Source of the DNA: Dastarcus helophoroides
Lineage: Eukaryota > Arthropoda > Insecta > Coleoptera > Bothrideridae
NCBI GenBank assembly: GCA_028583605.1
Contig: CM053327.1
Span: forward strand, 12,635,629-12,699,628
Reading direction: 5' to 3'
Length of the DNA: 64,000 bases
The position numbers and the translations under genes are program-made. Under the pieces are notes generated by a model that searched no databases, had not been told where the DNA came from, and saw only the letters and a program-made list of their open reading frames with translations. This document shows, in pieces, positions 36,321 to 46,651 of this stretch (its first letter is position 1; every line of letters starts with the position of its first letter).

Positions 36321-38523
36321 GAGTAGATAATCTATCTCCATTTTTTATACAAATAAATGATCTGAAAGCAACGACATCGTCAGTCTAAATGTTAGCGCAA
36401 GTTATTGTTAGAAGGAAAAAAATCACACCCGGAACGCTTGTCGATATTAAATTGTATCTGGCAGTAGTTTTAAGCCTGCCAACAGTTAACTCAAAATTTG
36501 CATAAAACCTACCTGTGGGGCTTTACCAGACTTACATTTGCTAAAATTTCAGCGGTAGAGTAGAAATTAGCGTAGACTTCGAACAATTTCACGAAGTTTC
36601 TTGTGTAATTTGAGACGAAATGTCTGCAATGATGCCATTAGATAATTAGCTTAAACCAACAACTTTGAAATTTTGCCGACCAATTCTAAAAGTGAATTTT
36701 CACCGATTATATGTCCAAATCGAGCTGAAGCGGTTTGAAGGTGACGTTTTAGTGGGAGGAAATTGCAAAGTAACTCATGTCAATATTGATCCGTTTGGAA
36801 GACGTAAATTTACTCGTTTTAATAGAAAAAAAGTCGCTATTTTTAACCAGTGCAAATATGGACGGTGCACAATCAATTGGCGCGGGAAAAACCTTTATGT
36901 AATTTACGAGCAATTCGAGCGCGTTATGTAAGCGATTGTAAAATTGACCGGTTCTGAGAAAATTGTGGTCTAACTAACCGTGAAAGTGATTCCCCATGAA
37001 GAATAAGCGTAAGTGATGAGTTTTTTGCGCACAATTTTCTGTTCCTGGTGAAATCCAATGAACGTGACAATCAAAAAGAGATTTTGATACGGAACTTACT
37101 CACTGCGTTTGGCGTTTTATAAAGTGACTGTTCAAAGATGAACTTCCTGAAACAAAACGAACAAAGTTTTTATATCCCAATTTTAATTATAGTAAAAACT
37201 ATGACTACAGTGTCATGTCGTCTTGGGTAGGGCTGTTAGGTTTTGAAAATCATAAAGGGGGATACTAGACATTAGGCCTTAAACTGGCATTTCACGACAA
37301 TCGAAAATGCTCCCTAATTAAAATTCGATCGACTGAAAATTTACTAAAGTGCACTTGATAAATAAAAAACCAAAATACCCCGTAATAAAATTTGACAACC
37401 AAATAAAAGACTGTTCGTTGAATATTTTTCAATATTTCAGTTGGGTCCCCCATATTTACTTTTGACAACCAAATAAAAAAAAAAGGTTATATTGTTTCAA
37501 GCAAGACTTTTTACGCCAAGTGCGGAACATCGATAAAACTGAGACTATTTAGGCCAATCGAGACACCTTACGGATCTAGTCTTGGGACTTCTTAAGTACA
37601 AACTATGACTTTTGTTTATTGTTTATTGTATCATGAATGCTCGGAGATTTAAAGTTCAGTGAGAAATAAATCAGTCAATCGACAGTTAAATCTGTTCACG
37701 TTCATATAACCTTCAAAACCTCAACATTCACTTACTTTTGATATTTTAAGTGAAACAAAGCATCACAGGGAATATATAAAAAAAAATCATTGAAAAGATC
37801 AAGAGGTTGATACTAACTTAAAGGAATTCGTCGCACTTTTTAGAAAGATACGCACAACGGAACGCTTTTAATAGACCGATACCTTTACGACAGATTTAAT
37901 TGGCAGGAAAAGCGGCGGGAAATTATTGGAGTACGATAATTGCATTCTTGGCATCTACGGTAGACTTCAAATTAGACGATATGCACATTTAGAAACATCT
38001 CTACTGTCACGTGACAACGAATGTTGTTTGGTTAAGTAGTGTAAACAGTTAATGTCGCTAGAGAAGTAGCATAATTTGGCAAATAACTAAGAAAATCGTT
38101 CCACATGTTAAATTAACTATTTAATATTTATATAGTTGATCCATAACATATTTAAGATAACAGGAAAGATAGTCACTTCAGTAGTTCTAAAACACCATAC
38201 TACATACAATCACTTCAAGAAAAGTCTGAAACAAGATCTTTATGAAAAATATTAACAGTTCAAATATTACTTGACTTGTGATTTAGTTTCTAATAATATT
38301 TGTCTTCAAAAAACAAACATTCGTTGAATTAAATTAAATTGACGGATATATTTTTTTTTAATGTTTTCATTTGTTTCTGAATAAACTAAATATTGCTTCA
38401 TGATAGCGGTACACGACGCTTTCGATCAAACATACCTTCTTATTTAGAAAATTACTTTGGTTAAATGTAATAAAATTAATTTAATCAGTATGCACAGCTT
38501 TAACGAATTCTGCAGATTACAGA
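36321..38523. other. No gene seen; unique-looking sequence at 36400-38050
   Basis: The base composition is more balanced than in neighbouring blocks. An 88-codon frame at 36665-36931 has no ATG at its start and no recognisable domain. aatttgacaaccaaataaaa repeats at 37389 and (as tttgacaaccaaataaaaa) at 37461. No confident gene. Confidence 0.35.
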
Positions 38524-38880
38524 ATGATGTTTTATTCGAATTCGTTGATACGATCTGTGTATATTTATCTTCCTAGAGAGTTTTCAGCTAGTAGCAGTAG
38601 TAATATAGCATCACTCAATGGTATAGCGAAGCAACGACTTGTCGCGTTAGATGACTATCAGACCATTATATTAAAAGAATCTTACTTGCAAAGCAAAATT
38701 ATGATGAGATTGTACTCTATCGTTAGATGACGCGGTCATCGCTGTCATACCATTTATTTGCAAAGAAAATCGAGAAAGATTATTTACTCTTTTTAAATAC
38801 ACCTAATGTTAGTTTAGGAGAATCTAGAACAGTTTTTCCATATAAAGGTTATTCTGCTAATAACTTAGATTTTGAAAAGG
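38524..38880 (+). other. Unidentified sequence fused to the non-LTR fragment
   Basis: Two overlapping frames (38524-38730 and 38727-38912) read SASSSSNIASLNGIAKQRLV and SLSYHLFAKKIEKDYLLFLN. The second runs without a stop directly into GYADDLLALL, the reverse-transcriptase motif. The upstream part does not look like the region before YADD in these polymerases, so a junction lies near 38880. Confidence 0.35.
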
Positions 38881-40597
38881 GATATGCAGATGACCTTCTT
38901 GCGTTACTGTAAGGGGAAAGCATGACAGAGTTATATCAAACCTGATGCAAACCGCCCTAAATATCATCAACAATTGGTGTTGGAAGGAAGGCCTAAGAGT
39001 CAACCTAAGCAAAACAGTTATATTTCATTCACTAAAGAAGGAAGTTCTCATTAATAGCTGCCATCATGAGCAAAGTACAAATTGACTTCTGAAGTGAGAC
39101 AAAATACCTAGGTTTAATGCTAGACCAGAAACTTACTTGGAACACACACCTTACAAAAGTAGTCGAACATGCAACAGTGGTAAACTGGATCTGACGTAGA
39201 CTCTTTGAAAAAACCTGGGAATTGAAGGCCAAAATGTTCTATTGGTCTTACCTGACGGTGATTAGACCATTGGTTACGTACGCCTCGTTATGGTGGCCAA
39301 AAGTAAAAGAAAAGACAGCACAAGATAAACTTGCAAAAGTACAACGTTTAGCATGTCTTGGAATTAGAGGAGCAATGAAAACCTATCCAACTGCAGCTCT
39401 GGAAGTCATACTGAATTTTCCCTCTTTACATCTACAGGTAAAGAAGGGACAATTCTGGACGCTTTAAGACTGGTTCAGGCAGTAGATCTGAAGGAAGGAG
39501 ACTTTGTCCGACACATGAGTATTCTTAAAGAATTTGTGTCATCGGCAACGATAAAACCGGTTGATACAATACGAATTAGGTTGAAGTTCGAACACTTATT
39601 TGAAGTGGTCATAAATGATCGCCATATGAGTGGGATGGACCAAAAACCTAAAGTGATCCTTGCGATCACTTATCTGGTACACGGATGGGTCAAAAACAGC
39701 AGAAGGAGTTGGGGTTGGCCTATATGGCTCAAGATAGAAGCTAACAAAAGCCTTGGGACAAACTCCCACAATCGTCCAGGCAGAAGTACATGCCACAGAA
39801 CTATGCACCCAGGATTGTCTATCGAAGGACTTTCCTTCGATAGACATACCGAGGAGCAAGGATCTATATCTGTTCAGACAGTCAAGCGGCACTTATAGCT
39901 CTGAGTAGCCTTCTGTCAAAAGTGTGGGACTGTCTACTGTCTACAACTACTAAAACAATTGACTGCCCGCAGCAAGGTAACTTTGATGTGGGTGCTAGCA
40001 CACATACTTATTGAAGGAAATGAGATTGGTGATCGCCTAGCCAGAGAAGGTGCACCATCCCCATTTCTTGGACCCGAACGTTACTTTGATACGGCAAAAT
40101 GCCATATTAGAAACTAAGTCCACAAATGGAAAGAGAAACAAAAAGAATTCCACTGGAAATTAATTTCAGGACAAAACCATGCGAAAAAGTTCTTTACATA
40201 TTCGCAAACCAAGACGAAGGGACTTCTCGAGTTAAGGTTAATAACAGGACTTCTCACTGGACACTAAGCGCTAAGATACCATCTCAAAAAGATAGACAAA
40301 GTGGAGTCAAGAGACTTGCCGCTTCTGCAACGAAGCCAAGGAAACTGCAGAAGATTTACTTTGCACATGCGAAGCATTGTTTTACGGAGACTACTTCACC
40401 TGGAACACGTACAAGTTACACCTGCAGAGATAAGTAAAATTTCTCCTAGGAAAATCATAGTCTTTTACAAAAGCTTGGGAATTTAGGAACAATATATATC
40501 GGGGTTTATCACAATAGATCTTTGAGGTCGCCGTGAGAGGAATGAGAGGAATGTATATATCCTGTCCGACCTATGTCATATCTATCTATCTATCCTG
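38881..40597 (+). mobile_element. 5'-truncated non-LTR retrotransposon (I/R1-type, with RNase H), decayed
   Basis: In order, with stops and frame changes: the YADD box (about 38886-38897); a thumb region MFYWSYLTVIRPLVTYASL, WWPKVKEKTAQDKLAKVQ (39234-39350); RNase H pieces TDGSKTAEGVGVGLYGS (about 39681-39730), IVQAEVHATELCTQ (39771-39815) and YIEGNEIGDRLAREG (about 40009-40055); and a terminal CRFCNEAKETAEDLLCTC zinc-knuckle-like motif (about 40317-40370). The element ends in a tctatctatctatc tail at 40580-40596. The endonuclease and most of the polymerase are missing. Same family as the minus-strand copy at 48371-51430. Confidence 0.85.
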
Positions 40598-42365
40598 CTA
40601 ATCACAGCTGTAACGAAACAGGTACAACCGCATAGAGCCCAGTGCTAAAGGGGCCCATAAATGTCGATTTTTTTTTAATTTAAAGATTGAAGTCGAAATT
40701 TTTAAATTAAGCCCGAAGTTTCGATATTGCAATTTTAAACTCGAAATTTTTTGATAAAAGTTTGAGGGTTTAAAACCAAAAGAAAAAAGTCGGAACTAAA
40801 AATGAAATTTAAAACCAAATTCGAAAAAGTGAAAAAAAAAATTTAGCACTGTCTTTTTAAATATACATTTTTCGAACTTTGTAAGATCATATCCAAAATT
40901 GTAAAAAGAGAATCAATCTTAAACTTAAAATTTCAATTTTTTATTGATAACTTTTTTCGATATTTCGACTTTTTTCGTGTACATAGTCAAGATAATCTCA
41001 AGCTTACAGTTGGAATTTTTAACAGATCGAAAGGCCAAAAGATTTAAATTAGCAAGAAGTGCATAAAAATGTCATTAGTAGAAATGGTTCGAAATTTCAT
41101 AATCACAATATTTTGATTCGAAAGAAAAACTGAAAAAAAAAACGTAAAAACAAATTCAAGTAAGTTATTTTAGAAATGAACTATTTCTAGAAATTCGGCT
41201 TAAAATTAAAAATTTTGACGTTGTCCAAGTATTAATATATAAATTTTGTCCCCTGAAACCAAGAAAGATTAAGAAACACAACAACACCTGATGTAACGCG
41301 TTTCGATAGCCAATCTATCATCTTCAGAGAGATACTAAATAGCTTGGCTATCGAAACGCCTTAGAACAAGTGTTGTGTTTTTGTATCCTACTTGGTTACA
41401 AGGGATAAGATATGTCTATCAATTTTTAAATATGATCAAGGACCAGTACGATCCTTTAGAATTTTTCTCTAAGTTCTAACATTTTTTAAACCTTCAGAAA
41501 AAATTTCAAATCTATACTTAAAATCTTTCAAAATTTTTAACCTAGCCGAAGCAAAAAAGTCAAAGATTTAAATAAATAGAAGTTAAAAAATGTTATTAGA
41601 TTTGGAGCCTTTCCGAAACCATATTCTTACTTTCTAAAGATAGTTTAAGAAAAATCTAATTTAAAAACTGAGATTTTCTCGAGATTGACTTTTTTAATTT
41701 TTCTGTTCTTTATTTAAGCTCTAAACTGAAAATGTTAAAATTTAAATTCAAAATTATGATCTTTTTCTGGGAAAAAAGTTTTATACAATAAGTCAGCGCT
41801 ATTTTGAAATATATGAACTTTCCCTGAGATCTAATATTTTAAAATGTGTAACAAAAATTCATTTTTGCACAAAACATCTTGAGTCCACCATGAAGAATAA
41901 TCTTGAAAAGGAAGAAATTTGGAGCTTGTTTAAACAGACAAGCTTGGAAAGCGTAACTGAATTTTCAAATTCGAAATAATGAGGTAAATATGAAATGAAG
42001 CAAGACATTTTCGGAAAATTCAAAATGTCGAAAAACTGATAACAATTTTTTCCAAATTTCTCAAGATAAAAATCGAAAGGTTTAGAATATTTTATCACTA
42101 TTTGAGATATCGTAGTTTACGATGTATTTGATTGTTATTTGAAATACATTTCAAAATTTTCAAATTTAATTTTCTTGACGATATTAATAAAATTCAAAAA
42201 ACCTTATATCGCTGGATAGAGAATTAAAAACCATTTCAAATTAGCTGTCACACGCACGGAGGGATATTATGCTAAAAAAAATGTCATTTTGAAATTCGAC
42301 GTGTTTCAGGATTTTACCCATGCATTGTAAATTACGTAGATAATGAATTTATGCGTTACTTTTGA
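40598..42365. repeat. AT-rich quasi-repeat, no gene
   Basis: GAAATTT and AAATTTCGA words dominate 40660-42200, interrupted by hairpin copy F. No gene recognised. Confidence 0.45.
41233..41428. repeat. Hairpin repeat family, copy F
   Basis: The left arm has cctgaaaccaagaaagatta, cacaacacctg and a minus-strand hammerhead-like core (aacgcgtttcgatagccaat, then ctatcatcttcag). The right arm has atagcttggctatcgaaacg and ttggttacaagggataaga but has lost the CTGAAGA half. Confidence 0.75.
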
Positions 42366-44321
42366 ACCTTAGGGGAGAATGAGGCATCTTAGCACAGGGG
42401 CAGGTTTGAATTTGTTCATTCTTGAACTCAGGTTTGTATTAGTCTAGGCCACAACTCAATTTTAATGTGGGCAATCTACAATCTGGGTATGTCACAGAGC
42501 GTGTGTATTTATCTGAAAAATTGAGTTATAACCTGTCACCATTCTAGTGCCGTCGAAGTTTAAAATCAAAATAAATGTTGTAAGGAATTATCAAACACGA
42601 GAGTAAACGTTTACCATATAGTTGTTTTTCACAATTATCCAGTATTTATTAGTTTTTCATCCACATGGCAGTTTTTGCTTGCCGGTTGTTTCATATATTT
42701 TTTTTGTAAATATTTATCTTTCAAGTGACTATGGAGCAGATTTGATCAAAACTAAGGGGACACATTTGAACGCTATGTTCAAATGTGCCCCATTCCCATC
42801 AATGGGCCATTTAAATAGAAAATGTCAGTAGCAAAAAATGATTAGCTGCTTGGCAGAACCATAACAATCCATGATCCGCCAGCCATTGTAACTCCAGCAC
42901 ACAATGCTTCTCATACGCTTAGTAATATAATATCAGGATTTTCAAAACCAGAAATTTATACATTTAACCGTAATGTACTTACGGACGATGATTTCCAATG
43001 TACAGAAGTAACCAATCGTCCTCAACTTCATATATCTACCGAGAATGAGGGTCCAATGGCAGCTAATGCTTTACTTAAAATTCCTGAAATTATTTAGCCA
43101 ATAGCAGTTTCACAAAGAGGGCCACATGCGACACAAACTTCATCTCCCGGACCAGAAGAAACTGATCAGAGATTCTTCAATCCAAGTATTTGTGATCAGG
43201 GTGAGCCCAATATCAATGAAACGTCTAGTGAAGTACCCAGTTCCATAACTCAGAAATGATTAAACCTTATGCTAAATTAACGTAAAAATGGCGCAAAAGA
43301 ACGAAAAAAAAAGGTCGCGAATTATGACTGACACTCCAGAGAATAATGCAATGAAAGAGGTACATTTAAGTCGGATGAAAAAATTAGAAAGGTCTGATAT
43401 TCGTCCACGTACAAAAGAAGGCAAGTCACATTCCAAAGTGAAGCAACCTACAAAAAACAAGCAACTTCCTGAAGGCAAACAGCTTCTAAAGGCAAATCTA
43501 AATCAAAAACGAGATCTATATTCACATCAAATCCTGATTTTGATGATTATGATGATTACATGTCCATGAATGACGACACAAACTTGGACGCAACTGATGC
43601 GAGTGACAGTCATATTAAGGATGAAAAACTGCAGGACCCAGCTCACAGTACTTCTTTTACTAGTGAAAGCGTGAATGTTGGGGGACTTTGTATTAGTTCA
43701 GTGCCCTTCAGAAAAACGAACAGCATCTTTAGCTTTCGTTGCTAGAATTGGAGAAAAACACTTAAATACTTTTACTGTCAATTACTTGAAGGAGATCTAT
43801 TTTACTTTCCTGAAAAAGCTGATAGATGGTATGGGATAAGTATGATTTTTATTTTAAAATAATGGCGCAATGTGATTCTTTTTGATACCAAAGTCTAATT
43901 CTGGCTAAATTAAAAACCATTAAGCTTCGTTACTGTAATACAGGATGTATCTTTAAAAGTTTCATATAAGTTTATTTTATGTGTGATTGTGGCTTTGTGA
44001 CAATATATATCTAAGTATATTAACAGCAAACGAATTCTCTATTACTGTCGATTTCCTGCATTTAAACCCTTTTTTCAAAACTGCCCCATGTCGATTCAAA
44101 TGTGCCCCCATGGCGAGGCAGATTTCAACAAATTCGGCTTTGTGAAAAAACAAAGATTTCATAATACAGCTTTTATCAAATTGAAACGTCTCGTCATTTT
44201 TAAACTAATCAAAGACTAAGAAAGCTAAGAAAAATATGTTGTTTCAATTTCTCTTTGCGATTGATTTGTTATGAGTCAAAATATGAAAAAATGTGCTAAG
44301 GTGCCCCCTTCTCCCCTACTG
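42366..44321 (+). mobile_element. Pogo-like (Tc1/mariner superfamily) DNA transposon, decayed
   Basis: The terminal inverted repeats are imperfect: left ccttaggggagaatgaggca then tcttagcacag (from 42366), right inverted cagtaggggagaagggggca then ccttagcaca (44321 leftward). A TA follows the right end, as expected for pogo insertions. The interior holds only the C-terminal third of the transposase, so this 1.96-kb copy is internally deleted and non-autonomous. Confidence 0.75.
42855..43830 (+). pseudogene. Pogo-like transposase C-terminal part
   Basis: Reading across frame changes: ISGFSKPEIYTFNRNVLTDD then DFQCTEVTNRPQ (about 42931-43025), the usual end of the DDE domain in insect pogo/Tigger-like proteins (G...IxPFNRNxFxDxDF...). 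Then SRIMTDTPENNAMKEV (43315-43365), the conserved xILTDTPxK segment, a Lys-rich linker, and near 43775 GDLFYFPEKADRW, resembling the small C-terminal domain of these proteins. The catalytic DDE core is missing. Confidence 0.7.
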
Positions 44322-45757
44322 TATAATAGTTAGGATTAAAGGATGGTACCTCTGAGATATTTTTAGCTTCTAAGAAAGAACTGCAACAGGTTCAATTAAA
44401 TTTGCTATCGATTATCAAATATCCACGTAAGCACAATTTTAATTATTCACGACGATGTTCGCCAAGGTCCTGTAAATATTAATAAACATATCACCTGCAT
44501 CTACTTCGAAATATTTATAGGACATTCCGAGACGCAGAAAAGGGAGCAAAACGCATAAAACTCCCTAAAATATCGCCGACGGAACGACGGGAGATAAATC
44601 GGATCCGAAATTCGACGATATCTCATTTTACCGCGTAATAAATTCGAAGCAATTTTCCTCCGCAATGTTTTCAGTTGTTAGAACATTATTTACTTTAAAT
44701 TATGCGAGGTGGTAATGTAATAAAAGCGCGTAATAAACCGTTTGTTCGGAATCTATTCTATTAATAAATCCGCTGAATTTCTACGCAAATTCGAATGCAT
44801 TCAAATACTTCGTCATGGCTTGTTATGAAATATGATAAGCTGCAATGCAATTTTCTTCGTGTTGGCGCCAGAAAAGATAGCTATTGTCCGTCTGCATCAT
44901 TTTTAACTGAAACGAAGTGACGAGAAATTTATTTCGCACTCAAATTTAGAACCTGATGAAGTGCAGAAAAATTTCGTCTTTTGGCATACAAAATTATATT
45001 TACAAGATAAAGCTTGTGCATTGACGAATGTTTTTGACAAGTATGTTTCGAGCATCTCTTTCGCGTATTTTGAAAGATTACAATGCTCATATGCATTTAT
45101 GAAAACACAAGCACGCATAGGAATCCCATGTGTGGAATTTATCTGTGCAAAAATATTTGAATAGTAGCATAACTCAAAAGCCTTTAACAAAGTCTAGCAC
45201 TGGTTTCTGCTCGCCATAGTATCTTATGAACTTCTATGGGGTCTCTGTCATTTGATATTCAGTGCATCATATCTGAGACATTTCCAATAAATGCAGGGGT
45301 GCCCTGTCGATCTCTTAGCTACCTTAGCTATCTTCCGATCCGATATACAGGGTGTTCAAAACGAACCCGGCCCTCATGCGAACTTTCTTATTACTACTTC
45401 GGTTAAATTAGAAAAGTGTGTGTGTTTTTTAAAGCTGATTATTATGGTGATACCAACAAAACAATGTTTAATTATTAAACGTTGCGTTTTTGAGTTTTAT
45501 CACAAAATTACAATGTTGTAAGTGGAACACTTCGTATATTTTATGTTTTTATGAATGACAACGGAATTTAGAATGAAAAAAGTTGTTATAATTTTTTTAC
45601 TAAAATGAAGAATAAAGGAGCTATGAGGAAAAGGTAAAGGTATATCATAAGAGATCGAAAATTAAAGGGAAATTGATTTAGTAATCTATGGAAACAAATG
45701 TAAACAGTCTAACATGTTCCGACATACGCTGAATATAAACTGAAGTAGATATATAAG
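44322..45757. other. No gene seen; balanced unique sequence at 44440-44900
   Basis: 44500-44900 is richer in G+C, with cgccgacggaacgacgggag near 44573, and may be conserved or regulatory. An isolated atacagggtgttcaaaacga lies at 45343-45362, probably the end of a fold-back-type element. The frames present lack domains. Confidence 0.35.
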
Positions 45758-46222
45758 GGGAGTTCTGGTGACGTAATAACTTTGCAAAATCAAATTTTTG
45801 ACCGAAAATTCGCGCCTCTTCCGCCGATATGCACGTTTTGCTTCATCCAATAGCTGGCATTAACCGTACGACCTTTTTGCAGAAAATCGACGTGCACAAC
45901 AGCGTTAATCTTATCCACAGTCACACTGGTCCGGGGATGACTGGCATGGGATTCATTTTCAAATTTAGTTCGTTCTTTCAAATTTTTTTTTTGTGCCATT
46001 CATACCCTTGAGTTTTCTTCAAACAAGTATTCCCAAACTGTGCTTCTAGTCTACGAACAATTTCGGCGGACTTTACACCTTCAACGGCATGGAATTTAAT
46101 AATAATGCGCTGCGCATCATGCGGATGAACCTTTTGCTCACTCATTGTATTTACAACTGACGAACGGCGAGAACGGAATTCGCTTGAGCGCAGGAAGTCA
46201 CGTGATATCCCCACATAACATG
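45758..46222 (-). mobile_element. Internally deleted mariner element upstream of the transporter
   Basis: On the minus strand the ATG at 46145 starts MSEQKVHPHDAQRIIIKFHA, then VEGVKSAEIVRRLEAQFGNT and CLKKTQGYEWHKK, the paired-like helix-turn-helix of mariner transposases. After a frame change SHASHPRTSVTVDKINAVV (linker region) is followed directly by HVDFLQKGRTVNASYW, which belongs after the second catalytic Asp. The DD34D core is deleted. Weak terminal repeats are seen at 45758 (aggggagttctggtgac) and 46222. It ends about 145 bp before the probable exon start at 46367. Confidence 0.78.
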
Positions 46223-46372
46223 TCTAAGAGCATACGCAGACTCCCGGCGCACTCATAGCGACATGATAGAAATTCCGATTCATATTTGATTTACCCTCAT
46301 ATAATAAAAAACTTCTCCCCAAAATATGATATAACTTTGCAGTAATAAATGATTATTTTGTTTCAGGAAACA

Positions 46373-46633
46373 ATGCGTCCACGAAGGAGGGCATACAGTG
46401 GCGCGGCAACAGGAGTTCCGCTGTCGGCAACAACCATTGCAACGGAGGGGGTCCAACAATCCTCAGAATGGGCTTCGGCAACGGGACAGAGGCGGCGGCG
46501 GACGGGACGTTGGCCGGAACTGATGGCTCGGATGCATCAGCAGGGTCAGACAAGCTGGAGGGGACGGGCCCAACTCAGAATGACGCTATTCACCTCAAGA
46601 GACGGGTGGGACTCATCAGTGGGGTGGCTTTAA
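46373..46633 (+). other. Out-of-frame ORF overlapping the transporter start
   Basis: This is the first ATG after the probable exon boundary at 46367 (A at -3). It opens an 86-codon frame that runs past the transporter ATG at 46468 and ends at 46633. The product is Arg-rich, low in complexity and unrecognised. If the exon starts near 46367 and holds the true start, this is an overlapping upstream ORF that could lower translation. If coding begins further upstream it is only a shadow frame. Confidence 0.35.
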
Positions 46634-46651
46634 TTGTCGGAACGATGATAG
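46468..46651 (+). CDS. Transporter exon 1 (first recognised coding exon), N-tail and start of TM1
   Basis: The exon encodes about 40 hydrophilic residues, then [20 protein letters not shown], the start of TM1. It ends after the first base of a Gly codon at donor GTAAAT. I chose the ATG at 46468 because it is the only in-frame Met and has A at -3 and G at +4. The exon probably starts at 46367, after the tract ending tttcag; the frame stays open back to that acceptor (codons from 46369 read NNASTKEGIQWRG...). Coding sequence could therefore begin in an undetected upstream exon. An out-of-frame ORF from the ATG at 46373 overlaps the chosen start. Confidence 0.88.

Noticed and set aside
36665..36931. 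88-codon frame with somewhat protein-like composition
   Set aside because: It starts without ATG, matches no family I know, and has no splice sites or neighbouring exons supporting it.
43977..44162. Minus-strand 61-codon frame in the pogo-like element
   Set aside because: It is antisense to the element's 3' end and has no domain.
44949..44980. Possible hammerhead at ctgatgaagtgcag with aaatttcgtc after it
   Set aside because: There is no GAAA in the right place, stem II does not form and no stem I pairs.
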